From assembly GCF_000242455.2 (NCBI RefSeq), contig NC_019892.1:310001-374000 (forward strand): a stretch of 64,000 bases of DNA, read 5' to 3'. How positions within the stretch are numbered: the stretch's first letter is position 1; every line of letters begins with the position of its first letter. Below the pieces are notes generated by a model that searched no databases, was not told the DNA's origin, and saw nothing but the letters and a program-made list of their open reading frames with translations. A program made the translations under genes and the position numbers. This document shows, one piece after another, positions 8,600-16,686 of the stretch. Source of the stretch: Singulisphaera acidiphila DSM 18658. Lineage in GTDB: Bacteria > Planctomycetota > Planctomycetia > Isosphaerales > Isosphaeraceae.

Positions 8600-9841
8600 A
8601 TGCTGCGCGACTGCCTCAGGAATGCTCTGGCTATCATCGTCCTCAGCGGGATTGTCATGAAGGTATCGTTTTGTGATATTTTGATTATTGAAAAGAGATG
8701 TGATGCCGGATTATTGCAGAGAGCGGTTCAGAACGCGGAGGACCTGAAGCCGATCCCGCTGGATCGGTTTGGCAGTAGTGCGCATCACTGGCGGGACCTC
8801 CGAGACGCGAGCCGGTTCGTTCAGGCAAGACCCGATCAGCCGGCCTACGCGCCTAACCAGGTGCGCGAGATCGTGGCGAACATCCTCCTCTTCCAGCGCG
8901 ACAACGGCGGCTGGCCGAAGGACTACGACATGACGGCGGTCCTCACGGCCGACCAGAAGAAGGAGGTCCTCGCGACCCGTTCGCGGTCGGACACCTCGTA
9001 CGACAATGACAATATCCACTCGCAAGTGGACTACTTGGCGCGAGCGATCGCCCAGGTGGATGAACCGGCCTGGCGTTTGGCCTGTGAGCGTGGCTTTGAT
9101 TTCTTGCTGGCCTCACAATATCCCCACGGTGGCTTCCCTCAGCGGTTTCCGAACCCGAAAGATTTTCATGCTCATATCACCTTTAATGATGGAGTCATGA
9201 TCGGAATCCTGAACGTCCTTGAGGACGCTGCCGATGGGGCCGCGCATTTTCGTTGGCTCGACGAAGGCCGGCGCCAGAAAGCCCGTGAGGCTGTGCGCCG
9301 AGGCGTCGACTGCATCCTGAAGTGCCAGATCCGCGAGGGTGAGGCCCTGACGGGTTGGTGCCAGCAGCACGACGAGATGACCTTCGAACCCCGGCCGGCC
9401 CGCACGTTCGAACTTGCCTCCCTCTGCCCCCAGGATACGGCCGGGATCGTCCGGTTTCTGATCCGTTCGAGGCAGCCGAGCCCGGCGGTGCTGGCCTCGG
9501 TCGAGGGGGCATTGGTTTGGCTTAACCGGGTCAAGTTGCTGGGGGTTCGCGTGGAAAAAGTAAAGGCACCCCGAGAGGAGTTCCTCCGCCATAGCGCCGA
9601 TTTCGACGTCACCCTGGTTGCCGACCCGAAGGCCCGGCCGCTCTGGGCTCGGCATTACGAGATCGGTTCCAACCGCCCTGTGTTCGCCGGCCGCGATGGG
9701 ATCAAGCGGTACGCCCTGGCCGAGATCGAACGAGAGCGCCGGACGGGCACCGCCTGGTATGGCTCCTGGCCGCTCAAACTCATCGAGACGGAGTATCCGC
9801 AGTGGCGCCGTCAGGTCGAGGGAAAAAGCCCTTCCCTATAA
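8600..9841 (+). CDS. pelA: Secreted pectate lyase, polysaccharide lyase family 10
   Basis: A 413-residue PelA/Pel-15-type pectate lyase that cleaves polygalacturonate by beta-elimination. Family features are RDNGGWPKDYDM (about residues 99-110), DNDNIHSQVDYLARA, FDFLLASQYPHGGFPQRFPN, HITFNDGVMIGILNVL and CQIREGEALTGWCQQHDE. The GDP/D-R catalytic arrangement of PL10 is consistent with the conserved C-terminal stretch GSNRPVFAGRDGIKRYALAE. The ATG at 8600, with GGAAGG upstream at 8583, opens a signal peptide (LRNALAIIVLSGIVMKVSFC), which favours it over the in-frame TTG at 8546. Planctomycetes commonly degrade plant and algal polymers, and the rhamnulokinase further on fits pectin side-chain use. 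Confidence 0.9.
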   Translation: MLRDCLRNALAIIVLSGIVMKVSFCDILIIEKRCDAGLLQRAVQNAEDLKPIPLDRFGSSAHHWRDLRDASRFVQARPDQPAYAPNQVREIVANILLFQRDNGGWPKDYDMTAVLTADQKKEVLATRSRSDTSYDNDNIHSQVDYLARAIAQVDEPAWRLACERGFDFLLASQYPHGGFPQRFPNPKDFHAHITFNDGVMIGILNVLEDAADGAAHFRWLDEGRRQKAREAVRRGVDCILKCQIREGEALTGWCQQHDEMTFEPRPARTFELASLCPQDTAGIVRFLIRSRQPSPAVLASVEGALVWLNRVKLLGVRVEKVKAPREEFLRHSADFDVTLVADPKARPLWARHYEIGSNRPVFAGRDGIKRYALAEIERERRTGTAWYGSWPLKLIETEYPQWRRQVEGKSPSL

Positions 9842-10102
9842 TTCTCCTCTTATCTGTTGTCTTGGAAATGGTTGGGCCGAAATTCAGGAGCACGGCCCGA
9901 AAATCAGGGCTTGCTCTTCGAGACGCACCACCGCCCAATCCCGTCGGCCGACTCGATGTCCGGCCACGCTCCAACCCTCATACTTAACGTGTTATTCGCA
10001 TAATAAAAAAACGAAGCAAAGAATTCGCCACTCCATGTCCTAAGCTGATGTGGCAAGGTAGGCTGTATGAGGCAATAGGCGTGTTGTCGAGGGGGGAAGC
10101 TG

Positions 10103-13100
10103 ATGTCGGACTCCGAAAGAATCATCGAAGCGTGCTCTGCGGTGGCCGACCGGCTCCAGGACTATTCGTCGGAACTCGTCTTCTGGCTGAACGGTGAGCG
10201 GATGGTTCTCGAGAACCCTGACCCCGCCGTTTTGCTTGCCGATTACCTGCGTGAGATCGGCCTGACCGGCACCAAGATCGGCTGTTCGCAGGGGGGCTGT
10301 GGCGCCTGTACGGTCATGATCTCGCGGCGGACGCGCGAAGGGGAACGGCACGAAGCCATTAACGCCTGCCTGCGACCTCTCGCCGCGCTGGCCGGCACGC
10401 ACGTGACCACCGTGGAGGGCATCGGCAATGTCCACGACGGGCTCGACCCGGTCCAGCATCGGGTCGCGATCAACAACGGGAGCCAGTGCGGCTACTGTAC
10501 CCCCGGGTTCGTGATGAACATGCATGCGTTGCTGCGGGGCAACGATCAGCCGACCGAGCGGAAGATCGAAGACAGCTTCGGCGGCAACCTCTGTCGTTGC
10601 ACCGGCTACCGGCCCATCCTCTCCGCCATGCGCAGCTTCGGTAGCGACTACGACCCCGCACTCGACCCGTGCATGAAATGCGAGGCCGACCCCTGCTTTC
10701 CGCTCGAGGTCCGCTCCTCGCCGGTGACCGTTTCCCTTGCGGATCTCCCCGCTCCCGGGGAGGCCGCTCGGCTCCACTTCTCGGCGCGCGGCTTACACTG
10801 GATCCGCCCCACTGCGCTGGATGAGGCCATGGAGCTGAAACGGTTGCTGACCGCCGAGCTCGGCCGCGCAAACGTGCGGGTCGTCGTCGGGAGCACGGCC
10901 GCCGTGCTCTATCCGCAAGAGAAGCCGCGTGTCCTGATCGACCTCTCGCAGGTTGGGGAACTCCAGGGGATCGCCATCGAGGCCGAGGGGCTTCGCGTGG
11001 GGGCGGGCGTCTCGATCCAGCGGCTGCTCGACGCGGCCAGCGCCCTGATTGACGAGCGGGATGCCGTGGAGACGGCGGGGCTCCGGGAACTGGTCCGGCA
11101 CGGCCAGTACGTCGCCGGCATCCAGGTCCGCAACGCCGGCAGCATCGGCGGCAACATCTTCGTCGCCGCGAGCCACACTCGGGAGGGGATTCCGTTCCCC
11201 TCCGACATGATGACCCTCCTGGCCACGCTTGGCACGACGGTCACGATCCGATCGGCCGACTATCGCGAGGGCCGGGCGACCTTTCCGCTGCTCGCCATGC
11301 CCGTGGCGGAGGACCTCCCCGCCGATGCCTTGCTGGAATTCTTCCACGTGCCGCTCGGTCGCCGTGACGAATATGTTCAGACCTACCGGGTCGCTCGCCG
11401 GCCCCAGATGGCGCACGCGATCATCAATGCCGGCTTCTCGTGCCGGCTGGACGAGCGCGGGCATGCGATCCCCGGAGAGGTCCGCGTCATCTACGGGGGA
11501 GTGGCCTCGTTCAACGGCCGGATGCCCAAGACGGAGCAGACGCTGGCGGGCAAGCCTTGGGATGATGCCACGCTCCTTGAAGCGATGACGGTCCTGCGGG
11601 CCGAGTGCCGTGAGCAGATCGTTCCCATGGACGAGGAAGGTTTCACGGGGGAATATCGCGAGCAACTTGTGGAGAGCTTCTTCTACAAGTTCTTCCTCCA
11701 CGTTGCGGAACGCGTCGGCCCGGGCGGTTCCGATCCGGCCAACCTGTCGGCGGCCGAGCACGCGGAGCGCCCGCTCTCGACCGGCCGGCAGAGCTGCGAG
11801 GTCCAGGCCGACGACGGGCCGACCCCTCGGTCGATCGTCAAGCGGATGGCCTTCGCCCAGGCGACCGGCGAGGCGATTTATCCGCAGGATGAACGGATGC
11901 CCGAGGGGGGCGGCCACGGGGTGATGGTCATGAGCGACCGGCCCCACGCCCGCTTCCGCTTTGCCGGCCCGGCCGAAGGACGCGATGCGCTCCAGGAGCT
12001 GCTCAAGCAGAAGTTCCCTGGGTTCTTGGCGATCGTCACGGTCGACGACATCCCCACCGGTGGCAACAACCTGATCGGCCTGGGACTCGATGACCCGGTC
12101 TTCAGCCCCGGCGTCGTCACGCACGTGGGCGCTCCCATTTGCCTGGCCGTCGCGCGGGACCGGGCGACCGCGAAGCGGGCCGCCGAGTTCATCCGGCTTG
12201 ACGGCCTGAAATATGACGATCTCCCCGCGATCACGACGCTCGAAGAGGCGATCAAGGCCGGGGCCGTTATGCCCCACAACCCCGAGGGGGCGATCCACGC
12301 CCCCTTCGTCGACGTGGTGCGGGAGGGGAGCGACACGGCCTGGCTGGCCGAGCCCTCGAAGCCGGCACCGGGGGCCTTTGTCGTTTCGGGAGTCGTGTCC
12401 ACGGGGGCCCAGGCACACTTTTATCTCGAGACGTTCAACGCGCTGGCGATCCCCGGCAGTTACGATGAGATGACTCTCGTCTCCTCCACGCAGAACCCGA
12501 ACGGCGACCAGGCATCCATCGCTCGCGTGCTCGGTGTCCGGATCAACCAGGTGAATGTGCGGGTCGGCCAGATTGGCGGCGGGTTCGGGGGCAAGCAGAA
12601 CCGGGCCTGCTTCATCGCCGCTGCCGCTGCCGTGGCCGCTCACAAGCTGCGCCGGCCTGTTCGGATCGTCTACGACCGGCAGACCGACATGCAGATGACC
12701 GGGAAGCGCCACCCGTATCGGAGCGACTATCACCTCGCCATCAACGACGAGGGCCAGTTCGTCGGCGGCCGGCTCGACCTCCACTCCGAAGGGGGCGATA
12801 CCAACGACTGTTCGTTCGCCGTCATCAAGGGGAGCGTGATGATGGCCGACGGCTGTTACCAGATCCCGACCTTCCGCGCCTCGGGCACGGTCTACCGCAC
12901 GAACAAGGCCAGCAACACGGCGATGCGCACGTTCGGGCAGGTGCAGCCCCACCTCGCTCTTGAGGAGGCTGTGGAGCATGCCGCCCACGAGCTCGGCAGG
13001 CGCCAGGGGCGAAAGGTGCGGGCCGAGGAGATCAGGCGCCAGAACCTCTACCGCTCCGACCATGGGATGATCGATGCCGGCACCACACACTTCGGCCAGC

Positions 13101-14296
13101 CGCTCTGGTTCTGCGACCTCCGGGAGCAGTGGGACCACCACTACGAGAGTTGCGAGTTCGCCGCCAGGGCCGAGCGGGTCGAGGAGTTCAACCGCACCAA
13201 CCGCTGGCGGAAGCGGGGCATTTCCATGGTCCCGCTCAAGTACGGCATCGGGTTCAAGCAACTCCCCGCGATGAACACGTCGACGGCCTTGGTCAGTGTC
13301 AACCGCCTGGACGGGTCGGTCCTGGTCACCCACGGCGGCGTCGAGATGGGACAAGGGCTCCACACTAAGATCGCCCAGGTGGCTGCGGGCGAGCTCAACC
13401 TCCCCCTCGAGTCGATCCGGGTCGCCGGGAACAGCACCGACACGATTGCCAACGCCCCTCCCACGGCCGCATCGACCGGTTTCGACTTGAACGGCGGCGC
13501 GGTGGCCCTGGCTTGCCGCGCGTTGCGGCAGCGGATCGAACAGTTTTGCCGGGAGCAGGAGGACGCCGGCTCGCCCGACCGGATCGAGAACTGGCGCGAT
13601 GATTGGCAGCGGCTCTGGCCCGAGATCGTTCGCAAGGCCTGGCTGGGTCGCGTCAACCTGAGCGCGGTCGAACTGTATAAGGCCCCCCACCACGACGAGC
13701 CGACAGACCGCTACCCGAAGGGGCGTTTCTTCGCCTACTTCACCTATGCGTTTGCAGTGTCGGAGGTCGAGATCGACGTCCTCACGGGCGAGTCCACCGT
13801 TTTGCGGGCGGACATCCGTTATGACGCCGGCCGGTCCCTCAACCCCGCGATCGACATCGGTCAGATCGAGGGGGGCTACGTGCAAGGACTTGGCTTCGTC
13901 ACCACCGAGGAGATCCGCTACGACGAGGAAGGCCGGCTCCTGACGGACAACATCTGGAACTACAAACCCCCGTGCACCAAGTCGATTCCCCTCGACCTGC
14001 GGGTGACGCTCACGCCGTCGACCTCCGAACGCTGGCGCGAGCAGGAGCAGGCCCGACTGCTGGCGGTCTACTCCTCGAAGTCGGCGAGCGAGCCCTGCCT
14101 GTCGCTGGGCAATTCGGCCTACTTCGCTATCAAGCACGCCGTTCTCGCCGCACGCCAGGACTTGCTCGGTGATGACGGCTGGATCACGCTCGGCATGCCC
14201 GCGACCTGCCAGCAGATCCAGCAGGCGTGTGGAATCTCCCGGGCTCGGCTCACTCTCGCCTGCCCGGCTGCCGCTCCGGTGGGCGGATTGGCCTGA
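10103..14296 (+). CDS. xdh: Xanthine dehydrogenase, single-polypeptide molybdenum hydroxylase
   Basis: A 1397-residue enzyme with all three parts fused in the order of eukaryotic XDH. The N-terminal [2Fe-2S] domain has CSQGGCGACT. The second Fe-S domain has CGYCTPGFVMNMHAL and NLCRCTGYRPI. The FAD domain has IQVRNAGSIGGNIF. The large molybdopterin part has HFYLETFNALAIP, GQIGGGFGGKQNR, SNTAMRTFGQVQPH, GGVEMGQGLHTKIAQVA and SEPCLSLGNSAYFAIKHA. By pattern alignment to bovine XDH the active-site residues E802, R880 and E1261 are all kept, which supports a purine substrate. Start: ATG at 10103 after a GAGGGGGGAAG box. No xdhC or cofactor genes adjoin it. Confidence 0.92.
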   Translation: MSDSERIIEACSAVADRLQDYSSELVFWLNGERMVLENPDPAVLLADYLREIGLTGTKIGCSQGGCGACTVMISRRTREGERHEAINACLRPLAALAGTHVTTVEGIGNVHDGLDPVQHRVAINNGSQCGYCTPGFVMNMHALLRGNDQPTERKIEDSFGGNLCRCTGYRPILSAMRSFGSDYDPALDPCMKCEADPCFPLEVRSSPVTVSLADLPAPGEAARLHFSARGLHWIRPTALDEAMELKRLLTAELGRANVRVVVGSTAAVLYPQEKPRVLIDLSQVGELQGIAIEAEGLRVGAGVSIQRLLDAASALIDERDAVETAGLRELVRHGQYVAGIQVRNAGSIGGNIFVAASHTREGIPFPSDMMTLLATLGTTVTIRSADYREGRATFPLLAMPVAEDLPADALLEFFHVPLGRRDEYVQTYRVARRPQMAHAIINAGFSCRLDERGHAIPGEVRVIYGGVASFNGRMPKTEQTLAGKPWDDATLLEAMTVLRAECREQIVPMDEEGFTGEYREQLVESFFYKFFLHVAERVGPGGSDPANLSAAEHAERPLSTGRQSCEVQADDGPTPRSIVKRMAFAQATGEAIYPQDERMPEGGGHGVMVMSDRPHARFRFAGPAEGRDALQELLKQKFPGFLAIVTVDDIPTGGNNLIGLGLDDPVFSPGVVTHVGAPICLAVARDRATAKRAAEFIRLDGLKYDDLPAITTLEEAIKAGAVMPHNPEGAIHAPFVDVVREGSDTAWLAEPSKPAPGAFVVSGVVSTGAQAHFYLETFNALAIPGSYDEMTLVSSTQNPNGDQASIARVLGVRINQVNVRVGQIGGGFGGKQNRACFIAAAAAVAAHKLRRPVRIVYDRQTDMQMTGKRHPYRSDYHLAINDEGQFVGGRLDLHSEGGDTNDCSFAVIKGSVMMADGCYQIPTFRASGTVYRTNKASNTAMRTFGQVQPHLALEEAVEHAAHELGRRQGRKVRAEEIRRQNLYRSDHGMIDAGTTHFGQPLWFCDLREQWDHHYESCEFAARAERVEEFNRTNRWRKRGISMVPLKYGIGFKQLPAMNTSTALVSVNRLDGSVLVTHGGVEMGQGLHTKIAQVAAGELNLPLESIRVAGNSTDTIANAPPTAASTGFDLNGGAVALACRALRQRIEQFCREQEDAGSPDRIENWRDDWQRLWPEIVRKAWLGRVNLSAVELYKAPHHDEPTDRYPKGRFFAYFTYAFAVSEVEIDVLTGESTVLRADIRYDAGRSLNPAIDIGQIEGGYVQGLGFVTTEEIRYDEEGRLLTDNIWNYKPPCTKSIPLDLRVTLTPSTSERWREQEQARLLAVYSSKSASEPCLSLGNSAYFAIKHAVLAARQDLLGDDGWITLGMPATCQQIQQACGISRARLTLACPAAAPVGGLA

Positions 14297-14332
14297 CGCG
14301 AGTGGGTGGCCGTTCCTCTTCCTCATCTTCAT

Positions 14333-14689
14333 TCAGAGGGGGCCGTCCATCCACTTGTCGACGACGCCGAATTCCGTTCCGGGATCCCGACGCCTTCGCC
14401 CCGTCTCATTGGCTTGCTGGGCCTCGAAGATTTTTGAGATCGAAATGAACGAGGATGTGGCGAAGGTTGCGGTCCAGATCAAGACGCTGATCGCTGCCAG
14501 GATCATCAGAGTCGTCAGGAAGGCCCTCGGGTCACCCCCGAGGGAGAGGACCGGCAGGACTGTCACGACGATCCCGAGATTCAAGAGGATCGACTTGCGG
14601 ACAAGGCTGAGAGACTTCGAAGGCTGGGCGCGGGGCGATTCCCAGCCCTTCGGAGCCGCCTTCGCCGTGTGGAACCGTGTGGGATCCAT
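14333..14689 (-). CDS. Small membrane protein of unknown function
   Basis: A 118-residue protein. The ATG at 14689 is preceded at 7 bases by a strong GGGAGG ribosome site, which supports this strand rather than the overlapping plus-strand frame. It has two TM segments (about residues 35-53, LLNLGIVVTVLPVLSLGG, and 57-78, AFLTTLMILAAISVLIWTATFA), a charged N-terminus and a soluble C-terminal tail (KIFEAQQANETGRRRRD). No family is recognised. It converges on the xanthine dehydrogenase gene. Confidence 0.7.
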   Translation of the reverse strand: MDPTRFHTAKAAPKGWESPRAQPSKSLSLVRKSILLNLGIVVTVLPVLSLGGDPRAFLTTLMILAAISVLIWTATFATSSFISISKIFEAQQANETGRRRRDPGTEFGVVDKWMDGPL

Positions 14690-15085
14690 GCTTCAACCTC
14701 CCCAGTCGGCGTGGAGCGAATTGTTGGGGTCTGCCTCTTCCTCGATTGCTCTGTCTTTGATGTTGGAAATTGTTTTGATTTATGTGAATTGCTGTATGGA
14801 AAATGGTTGTGTTATTGAGGGCGGAAGTAAACTGACTTTTGATTATCATGGGTTGACCCATCGCCTGCAAGAATCCATGCCTCAAGAATGTTTTGGGTGG
14901 TGGAGCCACATTCCACCTGCGTAGAGCATCAGCCCTGGGACGGCGGGTGTCCCGCCCTGCTCTTTTGGGAAGGGAAAGGGAATTCCCAGGGGCCGCCGCT
15001 CTTGGCTTGAGGCGGGGGGGGCGTCGCCACTATAATCAGGGTCGAGCGAAATCGAGCGCCTGCGCCTTGGGGATGGAGGTGTGCC
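14690..15085. other. Intergenic region with a half copy of the CCTGGGAC palindrome
   Basis: This 396-base gap separates two divergent genes. An AT-rich stretch (about 14750-14840) probably carries the promoters. At 14933-14960 there is one arm of the CCTGGGACNGCGG repeat family (ccctgggacggcgggtgtcc, followed by cgccctgctctt) without a clear partner arm; a short aattcccagg at 14991-15000 may be its decayed mate. No gene is seen. Confidence 0.5.
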
Positions 15086-15946
15086 TTGAGCACGTGGAAC
15101 GACCCTGAACTGATCGCCCGCCGCGACGGGCTGCTCGCGACCCTGAAGGGCTACGGGCGGGTGGCTGTCGCCTTTTCGGGCGGTGTGGATAGCACGGTCG
15201 TTGCCCAGGCTGCCCAGATTGCGCTGGGAGACATGGCGGTGGCGGTGACGGCGGTTTCCGACAGTCTGGCCGAGGGGGAGCTTGAAGAGGCTCGTGAACT
15301 CGCCCAGCGGATCGGGATCCGGCACCGGGTGATCCGGACCGAGGAGTTCGCCAACCCGAGCTACGTGCAGAACAGCACCGACCGCTGCTACTTCTGCAAG
15401 AGTGAGCTCTACGGCCGGCTCTCGGGCCTGCTCGGAGAGCTCGGGGTGGACGTGATCGCCTCCGGGGCCAACACCGATGACTCGGGGGACCACCGCCCCG
15501 GCATGCGCGCGGCTTCCGAGAACGAGGTCCGGCACCCGCTCCAGGAGTGTGGGCTCGGCAAGGCCGACGTTCGGGCCTTGGCCAAGGGGTGGGACCTGCC
15601 CACCTGGGACAAGCCGGCGACCCCTTGCTTGTCGAGCCGGGTCGCCTATGGTGAGTCGGTCACTCCCGAACGCGTGCGGATGATCGACCAGGCCGAGCAG
15701 TGGCTTCGCCAGCGCGGATTGCGGATGCTCCGGGTGCGCTATCACAAGGGAGACATGGCTCGGATTGAGGTCCCCTTGGAAGACCTCTCCCGCCTGGCTG
15801 CCCCTGAAATTCGGATGGAGCTGGTGCCTGCGTTCCATGCCCTCGGATTCAAGTATGTGACCCTCGACCTCGAAGGGTTCCGGTCCGGGAGCCTGAACGC
15901 GCTGATTCCTGTGGAGCTCTTGCTGAAGCCTGCGACGATGAAGTGA
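15086..15946 (+). CDS. larE: LarE, ATP-dependent sulfur transferase for the nickel-pincer cofactor
   Basis: A 286-residue PP-loop protein that converts the carboxylates of the pyridinium precursor to thiocarboxylates during nickel-pincer nucleotide synthesis. The PP-loop SGGVDS is at residues 31-36. ASGANTDDSGDHRPGMRAA and HPLQECGLGKADVRALA follow the LarE pattern. Three cysteines stand out: C101 and C104 in RCYFCK, and C181 in ATPCLSSR. LarE of the L. plantarum type keeps mainly the last, sacrificial one; the three-cysteine arrangement fits the [4Fe-4S] class. The start is a TTG at 15086, five bases after GGAGGT. larB and larC are not adjacent, but a LarA-like gene lies at 27713-29092. Confidence 0.9.
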   Translation: MSTWNDPELIARRDGLLATLKGYGRVAVAFSGGVDSTVVAQAAQIALGDMAVAVTAVSDSLAEGELEEARELAQRIGIRHRVIRTEEFANPSYVQNSTDRCYFCKSELYGRLSGLLGELGVDVIASGANTDDSGDHRPGMRAASENEVRHPLQECGLGKADVRALAKGWDLPTWDKPATPCLSSRVAYGESVTPERVRMIDQAEQWLRQRGLRMLRVRYHKGDMARIEVPLEDLSRLAAPEIRMELVPAFHALGFKYVTLDLEGFRSGSLNALIPVELLLKPATMK

Positions 15947-16037
15947 AGTCAGTGAAAGCACGTCCCCTCGTCAGCCGTTCTTCCCTCCAACCCCCCGGGT
16001 TGATATCAAGCGAAGCGAAGAGGTTCGGAAAGGCGTC

Positions 16038-16517
16038 ATGAAGGCGACCTGCCGTTGCGGCTATCTCCTGGATGTTCCCGAGGATGGATCCGACCGGATC
16101 GTTTGCCCAAAGTGCGCGGCGAAGATCCGGGTCCGTCGGATCGCCCCCGGTACGCCCGGAGGGGATGGATTCATTCGATTCGCCTGCCCGTGCGGGCGCC
16201 GGCTCAAGGTCAAGGTGGACGAGGAGGGATCGCACCCGCCGGCCGGGAAGTGCCCCGACTGCGGCAAGATCGTCCCTGTCCCTTCGTCGTCGTCGAATCC
16301 GGCCCTGGCGTCCTCTCACCCCGAAGCGCAGACGGCGGAACTCGACGCGGCCGACATGGCCGTGCTGGAGACCTGGGCACGCGGCCACCTCGCCAAGACC
16401 GCCGTGCCGGCGGTCAAAGCCGAGGCCGGGCTCCGCGTTTGCCCCGGCTGTGGCCGGCCCGTCCACCTCGGTGCTGTCGCCTGCCGCGAATGCGGTACGC
16501 ATGTTCCCAAACGCTGA
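16038..16517 (+). CDS. Zinc-ribbon protein
   Basis: A 159-residue protein with three cysteine-based ribbons. The first is C-x-C near residues 5-7 with CPKC near 28-31. The second is CPCG near 55 with CPDCGK near 79. The third, at the C-terminus, is CPGCGRPVHLGAVACRECGTHV. A proline/serine/alanine-rich linker separates the second and third. It starts 91 bases after larE on the same strand with GGAAAGG upstream, so co-transcription is possible. Such multi-ribbon proteins are common in planctomycetes, usually of unknown role. DNA, RNA or protein binding cannot be told apart here. Confidence 0.75.
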   Translation: MKATCRCGYLLDVPEDGSDRIVCPKCAAKIRVRRIAPGTPGGDGFIRFACPCGRRLKVKVDEEGSHPPAGKCPDCGKIVPVPSSSSNPALASSHPEAQTAELDAADMAVLETWARGHLAKTAVPAVKAEAGLRVCPGCGRPVHLGAVACRECGTHVPKR

Positions 16518-16686
16518 CGGCGGAACTTGGTACGTTGTCCCTGGACGTTTAAAGAGAAGAGGCGAGCGGGGAGCGTAAACGCCCCGCTCGTCTCTTGTGT
16601 GGTCCAGGCTGAGAATCCTGTCGCCGGTTTGAGGTGGGAGAAGAAAGATGCTCTCCCACGGATCCAATCAACGGCGCATCCCTCAC

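Noticed and set aside
10793..14332. Minus-strand frame of 1179 codons antisense to xanthine dehydrogenase
   Set aside because: It is a shadow of the plus-strand enzyme, with no family pattern.
14169..14924. Long plus-strand frame of 251 codons over the minus-strand membrane protein
   Set aside because: It overlaps the 3' end of xanthine dehydrogenase and lacks a ribosome site. The minus-strand gene has a strong GGGAGG site and two TM helices.
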